In this document: positions 54,552 to 62,750 of the stretch, one piece after another
Numbering within the stretch: the first letter of the stretch is position 1
How the letters are laid out: each line of letters begins with the position of its first letter
Assembly (NCBI RefSeq): GCF_017114985.1
Contig: NZ_JABXKP010000078.1
Coordinates: forward strand, 62,001-126,000
Reading direction: 5' to 3'
From: Nostoc sp. JL33
GTDB taxonomy: Bacteria > Cyanobacteriota > Cyanobacteriia > Cyanobacteriales > Nostocaceae
DNA length: 64,000 nt
Made by a program: the position numbers and the translations under genes
The notes under the pieces: model-generated
The model's database searches: none
What the model was told of the DNA's origin: nothing
What the model saw: the letters and a program-made list of their open reading frames with translations, nothing else

Positions 54552-54854
54552 CTATTTACCCCGCTTAACTTCAAATCCCCGCAACCCTTCCGGTTCTTCA
54601 TACTCAACTACAACATCTTTAACTACAGCAGCAGGTGGCCCAGAATGACACCAGCGAACCATGTCATCTACAACATCTGGCGCTCCTTCAAAGACTGCTT
54701 CTACTCGATTATCGGGGAGATTCCGTACCCAACCGGTCAATCCCAACTGGCTAGCTGTATCCACAGTGGAATAGCGATAGCCCACTCCTTGGACTCGGCC
54801 AGAAATGAATACATGGGCGCGGATGATCTTTGGCAGTGCTGTGGAATTCTGCAT
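54552..54854 (-). CDS. acyP: Acylphosphatase
   Basis: 100 aa. HVFISGRVQGVGYRYSTVDT contains the acylphosphate-binding loop (GRVQGVGYR, catalytic Arg) and GLTGWVRNLPDNRVEAVFEG holds the catalytic Asn. It hydrolyses acyl phosphates such as carbamoyl phosphate. Length and motifs are complete. Confidence 0.93.
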   Translation of the reverse strand: MQNSTALPKIIRAHVFISGRVQGVGYRYSTVDTASQLGLTGWVRNLPDNRVEAVFEGAPDVVDDMVRWCHSGPPAAVVKDVVVEYEEPEGLRGFEVKRGK

Positions 54855-55312
54855 AGACTGGTCTAATCTTTACGATTTCCAGTCTACCTAGTTTGTGTAT
54901 ACACAACCTGTTTTTAACTCCAACTCGCGAAATTAATCACGGTCATCGTCATCGTTCGTCATCGCGATGTTTGTACTAGCGGTCTTCCTGATCGCGATGT
55001 TTATAACTAGCGATCGCGATTATCCCATTCTTCATAACATGCTTTCTGCTTGCCACCGACTATATTCTGAACAGATCCCCTATTCTCATAATTTTCCTCT
55101 TGAGTAGGCGAATCTCCTTATTTAGCGTCACTTTAGTAGTTTGTTTAATGCTTGTGGCGGATAAATCTTCCAGCAGGTGTAGATAAAAATAAAATTATCC
55201 CAAACTTTAGGAGTGTAGCAGAGTAGTGATAAAGTGTTTTTCACTACCTACTAACTGTTGTGAGTTTAATTAAACAGTAGTTAGCTTTTGAACTTGGGAT
55301 TTTGAATTGCTT
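54855..55312. other. Intergenic region with a 30-bp imperfect duplication
   Basis: The words atcgcgatgttt...actagcg occur twice in direct order (about 54961-54982 and 54992-55012), next to a HIP1 octamer at 55011-55018. No ORF. It lies between divergent genes and should hold their promoters. Confidence 0.5.
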
Positions 55313-55690
55313 ATGTCTAACCTGCCACCACTCAATACAGAAACAATTTGGGCAATTCTTGACGAGAAACTGGATGATTCCATAGTCAACCAGTTGCTAT
55401 GGCATTATTTAGGTTATCGCTATGATTCCTCAACTGCACAATGGGACACTAGCCTAGTTGCACCAGAATGGCAAGATGAGTACCCACAACCACCAGATTT
55501 CATTGAATCTCGCCCCGCAACAGTCAAGTTGACTCGTTCCATTCCGGCTGAAAATAAACAAATGCTAAAAGAAAAACTGGGCTTCAAAGGTTACAAAATT
55601 GGTGAATTTGGGCCTCGGCAAACTCGCAGGGCGACGGCAGCAAATTGGTTGTTAAGTTATCTGCAACAAACTAGCGGCAAAATTGAGTAA
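55313..55690 (+). CDS. DUF1823 family protein
   Basis: 125 aa from ATG 55313. WAILDEKLDDSIVNQLLWHY, LGYRYDSSTAQWD and FGPRQTRRATAANWLLSYL match the DUF1823 family, conserved in cyanobacteria and plastid-bearing plants with unknown function. Soluble, no cofactor motif. An in-frame TTG at 55307 is less likely. Confidence 0.85.
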   Translation: MSNLPPLNTETIWAILDEKLDDSIVNQLLWHYLGYRYDSSTAQWDTSLVAPEWQDEYPQPPDFIESRPATVKLTRSIPAENKQMLKEKLGFKGYKIGEFGPRQTRRATAANWLLSYLQQTSGKIE

Positions 55691-56042
55691 TATACAGCAG
55701 GTCTTTAAAAATAATCTTTTTTTTAACCTGATATCTGTTATTTAATAAGTTAATAAAAAGCCATTAACTTATTTACTAAGGTTTCGCAGCTTGATACAAC
55801 AACATTCTCATCCTAGTAGTATGATCAGCAAAAAATGAACTACGTTAATCCGTAAAATAGTTAAAAAATAAACACTATAACCAGTCAAAATGCCCAGAAA
55901 ATAGTTATTTACTATAAAATTTTTATAAATTCATCCTGAAGATAGTGGCAGTGGTAATATAATTATTTCTCTAGAGCGATTTGCAAATTCAATTGAGCAT
56001 CCGAAAATATTCTTATCAGCCCTTGATATTACAAACACTTCT
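55691..56042. other. AT-rich spacer before the GH13 gene
   Basis: About 350 bp with no ORF or clear hairpin; presumably the promoter region of the GH13 gene. Confidence 0.5.
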
Positions 56043-57701
56043 ATGGCAAAGCCAATTGAATTTAATTTATTTGCACCTTACAATAAAGGAGCCGCATTAA
56101 TTGGTTCTTTTTCTGATTGGCAAGAAATTCCAATGGAAAAAGGTGATGATGGTTATTTTCGCACAAGTGTTGAATTAGAAGACGGTGTTTATAAATATAA
56201 ATTCCGTGTCCAGTCAAATTCATGGTTTTTTGAGCCAGAACAATTGGTTGATGTCACAGATCCTTATGCAACTGATATAGATGAACTGAGTGGAAAAGAT
56301 GATGGTGTTATCCGCGTCAAAGATGGCAAAAGGATTACCGATACGTATGTTTGGCAACATGATGATAAACCTTTACCTGCTGACCGCGAATTAGTAATTT
56401 ATGAATTGCACGTTGGTGACTTTTCTGGTGGCGAGGATGATCCTTATGCACGAGGCAAGTACAAACACGTCGTTGAAAAGTTAGATTATTTGTGCGAACT
56501 AGGAATCAACGCTATTGAATTGATGCCCCTTAAAGAATATCCTGGTGATTATAGTTGGGGTTATAACCCCCGTCACTTCTTTGCAACAGAATCTAGTTAT
56601 GGTTCTACTGCTGAGTTGAAAAAATTGATTGATGAGTGTCATGCCAGAGGGATTCGTGTAATTATTGACGGTATTTATAACCACTCAGAAGCATCTGCTC
56701 CTTTAACACAAATTGACCACGATTATTGGTATCATCACGAACCTCGTGACCCTGATAATAACTGGGGGCCTGAATTTAATTATGAACATTATGACGAAAA
56801 ATTAGATATTAATCCAGCGCGGAAATTTATTGGTGATACAATCCGTTTCTGGATTCAGGAATATCATCTGGATGGTATTCGCTATGATGCAGCAAGGCAA
56901 ATTGCTAACTACGATTTCATGCACTGGATTGTTCAGGAAGCCAAAAAAGCTGCTAGCATGAAGCCTTTTTACAACATTGCCGAACACATTCCTGAAAATA
57001 CCAGCATTACCAATGTAGATGGCCCAATGGATGCGTGCTGGCATGACAGTTTTTATCACTGCATTCTAGAACATATCTGCGGTGATACATTTGATTTAGA
57101 GCGTCTAAAAGATGTCATTGACTGCAAGCGCCAAGGCTTCTTGGGTACCACCAATGTAGTAAATTACCTCACCAACCACGACCATAACCATGTCATGGTA
57201 GAACTGGGGAACCGTGAGATTTTTAATGAAGAAGCGTTTAGGCGGGCTAAATTAGGAGTAGCCATCCTAATGACTGCTGTTGGCGTACCTTTGATTTGGA
57301 TGGGAGAGGAATTTGGCGAGTATAAACCTAAACAACCTGAATCATCGAAAATCGATTGGACGCTGTTAGGTAATGATCTGAATCGTAGTTTATTTGAATC
57401 ATACAAAGGCTTAACCAACCTGCGTAAAAATAATTATGCCCTCTACACAGAAAATATTGATTTTTTCCACGAAAATCCAGAGCTAAAAGTATTAGCTTAT
57501 ACTCGTTGGAATGATGAAGGTTCTCGTGTAGTCGTAATAGCAAATTTCTCAGAAAACTTCCTAGCTGGCTATCATGTTCCTAACTTTCCTAGTGGTGATA
57601 GATGGCACGAGTGGACAGGTAATTATGATGTCGAAGCTGCTGACGATGGCATCATAACTGATTTGGGGCCATACGAAGCCAAAGTATTTGTATGGCAGTA
57701 A
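56043..57701 (+). CDS. GH13 alpha-amylase-family enzyme with CBM48-like N-terminus
   Basis: 552 aa. The first ~95 residues (LIGSFSDWQEIPMEKGDDGY, VYKYKFRVQ) are a CBM48/E-set module. The GH13 barrel has region II DGIRYDA (nucleophile Asp282), region III NIAEHIPE (acid/base Glu314) and region IV LTNHDHN (Asp380). The layout is closest to branching-enzyme/maltooligosyl-trehalose-type members acting on alpha-glucans such as glycogen. At 552 aa it is shorter than the main GlgB, so it is a secondary enzyme of uncertain specificity. A terminator follows. Confidence 0.87.
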   Translation: MAKPIEFNLFAPYNKGAALIGSFSDWQEIPMEKGDDGYFRTSVELEDGVYKYKFRVQSNSWFFEPEQLVDVTDPYATDIDELSGKDDGVIRVKDGKRITDTYVWQHDDKPLPADRELVIYELHVGDFSGGEDDPYARGKYKHVVEKLDYLCELGINAIELMPLKEYPGDYSWGYNPRHFFATESSYGSTAELKKLIDECHARGIRVIIDGIYNHSEASAPLTQIDHDYWYHHEPRDPDNNWGPEFNYEHYDEKLDINPARKFIGDTIRFWIQEYHLDGIRYDAARQIANYDFMHWIVQEAKKAASMKPFYNIAEHIPENTSITNVDGPMDACWHDSFYHCILEHICGDTFDLERLKDVIDCKRQGFLGTTNVVNYLTNHDHNHVMVELGNREIFNEEAFRRAKLGVAILMTAVGVPLIWMGEEFGEYKPKQPESSKIDWTLLGNDLNRSLFESYKGLTNLRKNNYALYTENIDFFHENPELKVLAYTRWNDEGSRVVVIANFSENFLAGYHVPNFPSGDRWHEWTGNYDVEAADDGIITDLGPYEAKVFVWQ

Positions 57702-57745
57702 TGATTGATATACGCTACCACTGAGTCAGTAGTCCAATAGCAAAG

Positions 57746-57774
57746 AAAAAGAGGGAAAATATTCCCCCTTTTTC
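57746..57774 (+). terminator. Terminator after the GH13 gene
   Basis: aaaaagaggg (57746-57755) pairs with ccccctttttc (57764-57774) around a short loop, 45 nt after the stop, with the U-run inside the right arm. Confidence 0.75.
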
Positions 57775-57904
57775 AGTTATTACCTTACTCATCTATAGTC
57801 TAATTAGAAATTTGTCAAGTCTAAAAGAAGCTATTTTAGAATTTCATCAGTTTGTGTTACACTTTTGAGTTGAAGTGCGTATATAAAATTGACAGACCAT
57901 CCCC

Positions 57905-58948
57905 ATGCACAACAAATTATTTAATAGTAACATTGAGAACGATCGCGTTTTGTTAACTCCCAATGAAGTTAAATCAAAATTACCTTTAACACAATTAGCC
58001 GAACAAAGAGTTCTAGCATATAGGCAGGAGTTAGAAGATATCCTGGATTTTCAGGATCGCAGAAAATTTATAGTAGTTGGCCCATGCTCAATCCATGACA
58101 CCAAAGCAGCAATCGAATATTCTCAAAGGTTGAAAATATTGGCCGAGCGAGTTAAGGATAAGCTGCTATTAATTATGCGAGTGTATTTTGAAAAACCAAG
58201 AACAACCGTAGGCTGGAAAGGGCTAATTAACGATCCAGATATGGATGATTCTTTCCATGTAGAGAATGGTTTATTAATTGCACGGGATCTATTATTAAAA
58301 ATTACAGAATTGGGATTACCTGCTGGTACAGAAGCACTAGATCCAATCATACCTCAATACATTAGTGAACTGATTACATGGTCTGCGATTGGAGCACGCA
58401 CGACCGAATCACAAACTCACCGCGAAATGGCAAGTGGGCTTTCGATGCCTGTGGGTTTTAAAAATGGTACTGATGGCAATATTCAAGTAGCTTTGAATGC
58501 CTTACAATCAGCTCGAAACCCGCATAATTTTCTGGGAATTAATCAAAACGGACAGGTTAGCGTCTTTCAAACTAAAGGTAATGCCTACGGTCACGTAATT
58601 TTAAGGGGTGGTAGTCAACCCAACTTTGATGTAGCAAATGTCAAACTGGTAGAAGAGAAATTAAAACAGGCAAATTTAACACCGAGAATTGTTATTGACT
58701 GTAGCCACGGCAATACGAATAAAGATTACAAATTCCAAGGTGCTGTCTTAGAAAATATTATTCAGCAAATAGTGGATGGTAATACATCAATAGTTGGCAT
58801 GATGCTGGAATCGCATTTGTATGAAGGTAGTCAACCAATTATTGGTAAACAAGAAGAATTAAAATATGGTATTTCTGTAACTGATAAATGTATTGGCTGG
58901 GAAGAAACCGAAAAAATTATTTTGGCTGCTCACGAAAAGCTTAAATAA
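57905..58948 (+). CDS. 3-Deoxy-7-phosphoheptulonate synthase (DAHP synthase, class I)
   Basis: 347 aa, AroF/G/H type: FIVVGPCSIHDTKAAIEYS, MRVYFEKPRTTVGWKGLIND, GARTTESQTHREMASGLSMP and DCSHGNTNKDY contain the metal and phosphoenolpyruvate ligands. It condenses PEP and erythrose-4-phosphate, the first step of aromatic amino acid synthesis. Length is normal. Feedback specificity (Phe/Tyr/Trp) is not decided. Confidence 0.93.
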   Translation: MHNKLFNSNIENDRVLLTPNEVKSKLPLTQLAEQRVLAYRQELEDILDFQDRRKFIVVGPCSIHDTKAAIEYSQRLKILAERVKDKLLLIMRVYFEKPRTTVGWKGLINDPDMDDSFHVENGLLIARDLLLKITELGLPAGTEALDPIIPQYISELITWSAIGARTTESQTHREMASGLSMPVGFKNGTDGNIQVALNALQSARNPHNFLGINQNGQVSVFQTKGNAYGHVILRGGSQPNFDVANVKLVEEKLKQANLTPRIVIDCSHGNTNKDYKFQGAVLENIIQQIVDGNTSIVGMMLESHLYEGSQPIIGKQEELKYGISVTDKCIGWEETEKIILAAHEKLK

Positions 58949-59011
58949 ATACTAAGAAGTAGAGGCGCACAGATGTCATACGATTCCACACAAACCCTGA
59001 TATATATAGAT

Positions 59012-59052
59012 AGATTTAGATAAGCCAGGTATAATCTGGCTTATCTAAATCT
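59012..59052 (+). terminator. Strong hairpin after the DAHP synthase gene
   Basis: agatttagataagccag (59012-59028) and ctggcttatctaaatct (59036-59052) form a 17-bp perfect stem with a 7-nt loop, 64 nt after the stop codon. No classical T-run, but the position and strength favour termination or 3'-end protection. Confidence 0.65.
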
Positions 59053-59273
59053 TCTACAAATCAAAGACATTGCTTGGTGCTTCACCTAGTATTATCTGAA
59101 AAGCATTGTAGATAAAATCATCTTTCAGACTATTGATAGACCCTGATATTGGTAGAAAGATAGAAAGAATACTTCAGCCAATCAGGTAACATCAATATTA
59201 ATCCTAATAATTGCTGTGTTTATTCAGATTTTCTTTCAGTGGTGTTACACAACAAATGTTGCCGCAAGTATTG

Positions 59274-59297
59274 CCCCGATTCTCCTCCGGGGTTTTT
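59274..59297 (+). terminator. Orphan intrinsic terminator
   Basis: ccccg (59274-59278) pairs with cggggttttt (stem 59288-59292, T-run 59293-59297). It faces the plus strand, 220 nt beyond the previous terminator and with no plus-strand gene between. This suggests an unannotated small RNA ending here, or read-through control. Confidence 0.5.
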
Positions 59298-59307
59298 CTT
59301 TGAATTA

Positions 59308-59340
59308 GCGATGTCTACGACGAGATTTGGCTACGCAAGC
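59308..59340 (+). repeat. Partial copy of the gcgatgtctacg palindromic repeat
   Basis: gcgatgtctacgacgag then atttggctacgcaagc. The left half matches 29885-29913; the right half diverges. Confidence 0.6.
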
Positions 59341-59347
59341 AAATCTA

Positions 59348-59851
59348 CTAAGCCTGTAATGCCTTAAACCACTTATTCAAAACTGTGCTGATGGTTTTCT
59401 TAATCTGATGGTTACGGCTCCACTTCTGGAATGCCATTTCATACTCTTCGCCTTTGATTTGAAAGGTATTCCAGACATCAAGCCCTATAGGCAATCCGCA
59501 GAATAGTAAAATGTAGAGCGACCAAGAAATTCCGCCACCAGTGATTAAATTGGCTAGTATCAAAAAGCCATTAAAAATCGTATAATTCCCTAGACGCTTC
59601 TGAAATCTTCTGATGCGGTAGGCATCAAAAGCTTTTCGCTGTTGGACTTTACCCTGTTGTACTACCCAATCGCGTTCTGCTAATTTTAAAGAATCAGGTG
59701 AAATTTCTAACTCAGCAGCAATTTCTAATATCTGCTCATAAGAAAATTCTGTATCTTTGTCATCAGCTTGACGAGCGATCGCTAAGTGTAAAATTTCTTG
59801 TACATCTTCTTGGCTATAAGAGCGGAGGCTGTTGGGTTCAAATTCCGTCAT
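59348..59851 (-). CDS. 2TM domain protein
   Basis: 167 aa. A soluble N-terminal part (SQEDVQEILHLAIARQ, LEISPDSLKLAERDW) resembles a short helical regulatory domain. The C-terminal 2TM domain has membrane segments at ~93-110 (FNGFLILANLITG) and ~112-128 (LYILLFCGLPIGL). Function unknown; similar domains are found at the ends of some membrane kinases. Confidence 0.75.
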   Translation of the reverse strand: MTEFEPNSLRSYSQEDVQEILHLAIARQADDKDTEFSYEQILEIAAELEISPDSLKLAERDWVVQQGKVQQRKAFDAYRIRRFQKRLGNYTIFNGFLILANLITGGGISWSLYILLFCGLPIGLDVWNTFQIKGEEYEMAFQKWSRNHQIKKTISTVLNKWFKALQA

Positions 59852-60173
59852 AACTAATATCTCTTAGTGTTATTATTAATAATTACTCGGCCGATAGCTG
59901 TAACACAGCTACGCCACCATCAACACAATTTGCACTAAACCTACACTAGCAAATCTAGACAGCACAGAAAGTACAGATTTCAAGGCTGAAGCCTCTATTT
60001 AAAGATGCTAAAATGCCCAAAATGCTTGATAGCTAATGATTGTAGCTGTTAGTTCCTCGGAAACTTAAAATAACTAAAAAATAATTTATAAATTAATACA
60101 TGGACTCATTCATAATCTTAGTAGCTATTTGTCAAAGGGGAACTCTAATCTTCTAATCTAAGGATGTAACTCA
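59852..60173. other. Spacer between divergent 2TM and ROK genes
   Basis: 322 bp, AT-rich, no ORF. aaggatgt before ATG 60174 is a plausible ribosome site. No strong hairpin. Confidence 0.45.
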
Positions 60174-60890
60174 ATGGTTGAAGAAAATGGATCGATTCGT
60201 ACTCTATCGGTTGATATTGGCGGTAGTGGCGTTAAGGCTATGGTTTTAGATATTACGGGGAATCCTGTAACGGAAAGGGCGCGTTTAGATACACCCCAAC
60301 CTGCTACACCGGAGGTTGTAATTAATGCAATTGTTGTGTTAGCAGCCGCTCAAGGTGAATTTCATCGCGTTTCGGTCGGTTTTCCCGGTGTGGTGCGGTC
60401 TGGAGTCACGGAAACTGCGGTAAACTTACATCCAGATTGGATCGGATTTGATTTGGAAACAGCATTATCAAAACACTTAAACAAGCCTGTACGGGTGATT
60501 AATGATGCAGACATGCAGGGGTTTGGAGCGATCGCTGGTAAAGGTGTCGAACTGGTGATTACTCTAGGCACGGGGTTTGGTTCGGCTTTATTTGTAGATG
60601 GTAAGCTAGTACCGAATATGGAAATGGGACATCACCCGTTTCGCAAAGGAGAGACTTTCGAGCAGCAGTTGGGGCGTGCAGAGTTAGAAAAAATTGGTGA
60701 GAAAAGATGGAATAGGCGTTTAGAAAAAGCGATCGCATCCTTGGAACATCTATTCAATTATGATTACCTTTACATTGGCGGTGGTGAAGCTGTGAGAGTG
60801 AATTTACAGCTACCGTTAAATGTCAAACTCATCCCCAATATCACTGGTTTATTAGGCGGTATTGCTTTGTGGCGAGATGAGAAAAGGTAA
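60174..60890 (+). CDS. ROK-family polyphosphate glucokinase-like protein
   Basis: 238 aa. LSVDIGGSGVKAMVLDITGN is the phosphate-binding loop, VINDADMQGFGA carries the catalytic Asp, and LGTGFGSALFVDGKLVPNME the second phosphate loop. The short length and the missing ROK zinc cluster match strictly polyphosphate-using glucokinases (PpgK). It would phosphorylate glucose with polyphosphate or ATP. Confidence 0.82.
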   Translation: MVEENGSIRTLSVDIGGSGVKAMVLDITGNPVTERARLDTPQPATPEVVINAIVVLAAAQGEFHRVSVGFPGVVRSGVTETAVNLHPDWIGFDLETALSKHLNKPVRVINDADMQGFGAIAGKGVELVITLGTGFGSALFVDGKLVPNMEMGHHPFRKGETFEQQLGRAELEKIGEKRWNRRLEKAIASLEHLFNYDYLYIGGGEAVRVNLQLPLNVKLIPNITGLLGGIALWRDEKR

Positions 60891-61337
60891 AAACTTTTTC
60901 AGTATCCGCAAGGGTACTAAGCGATGTCTAAGGGCGGGCTGTAAGGCGCCTTTTATTAAGGTGCTTCTTTCTCAAGATTTAAAAATGATATAGAAATTAA
61001 CACAGGTTAGGCAAGAGAATTCGACATACATTATGTTCAGTGCCCCTGTGTAATTTTGTCATCCAGTAGTCTAAACTCTAGTTGAAATTCAAGACTGTGC
61101 AACAACGTTGTGCGGTTTAATTTTATTGAGGTCGAAATATGCGCTTTCCCAGAAAAATTCCCTAAAAAAGCAGATATTAGTCTGATTAGATGGAATAGGA
61201 GGTGAGCAAAGATGATCATGACAAGATTATCTCAAACAAAGAGTACATGACTTTTTTATTTGGTCAGTATGCACTATTCCGGACAGCAGCAATGTTGTTG
61301 GTTAAAAGAAATATTGGTTTAGGTAAAATGAACTACA
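60891..61337. other. Leader region with overlapping mini-ORFs before the peptidoglycan-binding gene
   Basis: A near-consensus Shine-Dalgarno (aggaggtga at 61197-61205) precedes ATG 61212, which opens only 12 codons (MIMTRLSQTKST). Its TGA overlaps the ATG of a second, 33-codon frame (61247-61348; MTFLFGQYALFRTAAMLLVK), whose end overlaps the ATG of the gene at 61338. A weak hairpin lies near 60955-60980. This may be a coupled leader or a frameshifted N-terminus. Confidence 0.45.
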
Positions 61338-61889
61338 ATGACTGAAATTGGCCTAATGATCACAGGGGTGTTAACAATAAGACAAGCATCTGCGGCCAAT
61401 TTGCCACAGCAGCAATTATTTCAGATGGAAAATGACGTAAACCAGTCAAAACAGAGTCACTTAGAGATCACTGCTCAAGTCACACCACCTGAATTCATGG
61501 AGACAGATGGGATTTCTCAGGCTTCTCCCTGTGCGATCGCACTAGAGAAAGAACATATACTTAAGAAAATCAGTAAAAAGAATCCGGGACTAGCTTCTTC
61601 TAACTTAGGTGAGTCTACGAAGTATTCTCAGTCTGGAGGGAAAGTCAGTGCAAAGGCTACAGGACGGTTCCAGAAGTTTAGTAGCCAACTGCCGACTCTT
61701 TATTTCGGTAGCTCTGGTGTTGCTGTCAGAGTCTTACAACAGCTGTTAGTGTCTAACGGTTATGCCGTTAAAGTAGATGGGATTTTTGGCGCACTGACAG
61801 AGACTGCTGTCAAAGCCTTTCAAAATCAGGGGAATTTAGGTGTGGATGGAATAGTTGGTCAACGAACTTGGCGGGCGTTGACAATTTAG
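61338..61889 (+). CDS. Peptidoglycan-binding (PG_binding_1) domain protein
   Basis: 183 aa. The C-terminal ~65 residues form one PG_binding_1 domain (LYFGSSGVAVRVLQQLLVSN, VDGIFGALTETAVKAFQNQG, VDGIVGQRTW). The rest is low-complexity. The N-terminus (MTEIGLMITGVLTIRQASAA) is a poor signal peptide, and ATG 61338 has no ribosome site of its own, so the true start may lie upstream, disrupted by a frameshift. Probably secreted and wall-binding. Confidence 0.65.
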   Translation: MTEIGLMITGVLTIRQASAANLPQQQLFQMENDVNQSKQSHLEITAQVTPPEFMETDGISQASPCAIALEKEHILKKISKKNPGLASSNLGESTKYSQSGGKVSAKATGRFQKFSSQLPTLYFGSSGVAVRVLQQLLVSNGYAVKVDGIFGALTETAVKAFQNQGNLGVDGIVGQRTWRALTI

Positions 61890-61920
61890 TTAGGAGTTAG
61901 GAGTTAGGAGTTAGGAGTTA
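61889..61920. repeat. Heptamer repeat (GGAGTTA)n
   Basis: Four tandem GGAGTTA units directly after the stop codon of the peptidoglycan-binding gene. Confidence 0.85.
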
Positions 61921-62069
61921 TGAAACTTTGTATTATTCATAATTCCTGATTCATTTGTGAAAATTTAAGAAAAAATCACTTTTCTAAATTATAATAATGC
62001 TGAAAATTTTCTAAAATATGGAGTACATAAGTAACATTTGTACTCTTTTTTGAGGGCAATATATTCTCT

Positions 62070-62248
62070 TCAACCGTTACCGCCGCTGATATTTTCAAGA
62101 CGCGTTAACCATTGATTGAAATGCTCGCACTGCTGAGGTATTGTATCCAAGCCAATATCGATTGCAATCAAGGAGCCATGTAATGGCTTTTCATATCCAA
62201 GGCAACATCTGATAATTCGTTTGGATGGGGCTGTTGTTGCGCCTTCAT
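62070..62248 (-). pseudogene. Small gene remnant with one frameshift
   Basis: From ATG 62248 the frame reads MKAQQQPHPNELSDVALDMK then SHYMAP and stops. A one-base shift lets it continue as LIAIDIGLDTIPQQCEHFNQ and WLTRLENISGGNG to 62070, which reads like one continuous natural protein. It is joined in frame to the AAA ATPase remnant upstream. Family not recognised. Confidence 0.4.
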
Positions 62249-62577
62249 TAATATGTTCAGGTGAAAGGAATAAGTTACGCAATCACCACTACCGATTTCA
62301 CGCTCACCGCTCATGTTCCACCAAAAAGACTCTTTGGAAAACATCAGACGGTTGTCTTGAGTTGGTTCAAGAGTAGCGAAATACCCATTATTTCCAAAAT
62401 AAAGCTCAATCTCTAGTTGCTCAGTTGTTTTACGGCCAAAATGCAAGATCGCATCGGGGCCACCCTGGCGGCTTACCAAAACTTGCAGATTCCTCTCAAG
62501 CATCTGCTGAACCATGCGAAAGAAGCCTATGAAGTTAGATTTACCTGCACCATTACATCCAATAAGTACGTTTAGTA
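62249..62577 (-). pseudogene. AAA ATPase (RecF/OLD-like) remnant cut by the TnpB element
   Basis: The frame enters from the TnpB boundary as LNVLIGCNGAGKSNFIGFFR (Walker A), then VQQMLERNLQVLVSRQGGPD, LHFGRKTTEQLEIELYFGNN, EPTQDNRLMFSKESFWWNMS. This is the N-terminal quarter of a common AAA ATPase family. The residues before the Walker A are missing (replaced by TnpB DNA) and everything after ~110 codons is lost, so it is non-functional. Confidence 0.7.
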
Positions 62578-62750
62578 TGAACTACCCCTGGCTAACTTCG
62601 TTTGAGCCAGGGGTTTCTACATTCCCTAGCGTAGCCTGAGATTTTTGGCGCTTCAATTCCCCCATTTGCCTCATGCTTCCTGCTTGTTTGCGGGTGCGTG
62701 AGGTAGAGCTAGTAAGATCAGCGCCTACGAGGACAGTTCCTGCCCCCGGT
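62577..62750 (-). ncRNA. Probable omega RNA region at the TnpB right end
   Basis: In IS200/IS605-type elements the guide RNA spans the 3' end of tnpB and the right end. Here the minus strand ends with a hairpin, cccctggct/agccagggg (62585-62593 with 62605-62613), then tagttcat before the AAA-gene sequence resumes. The 5' limit is arbitrary. The guide would be the bases just below 62577, which belong to the AAA remnant. Confidence 0.45.

Noticed and set aside
59160..59297. Yfr1-type small RNA
   Set aside because: The conserved actcctcacac core of Yfr1 is absent, although the terminator is real.
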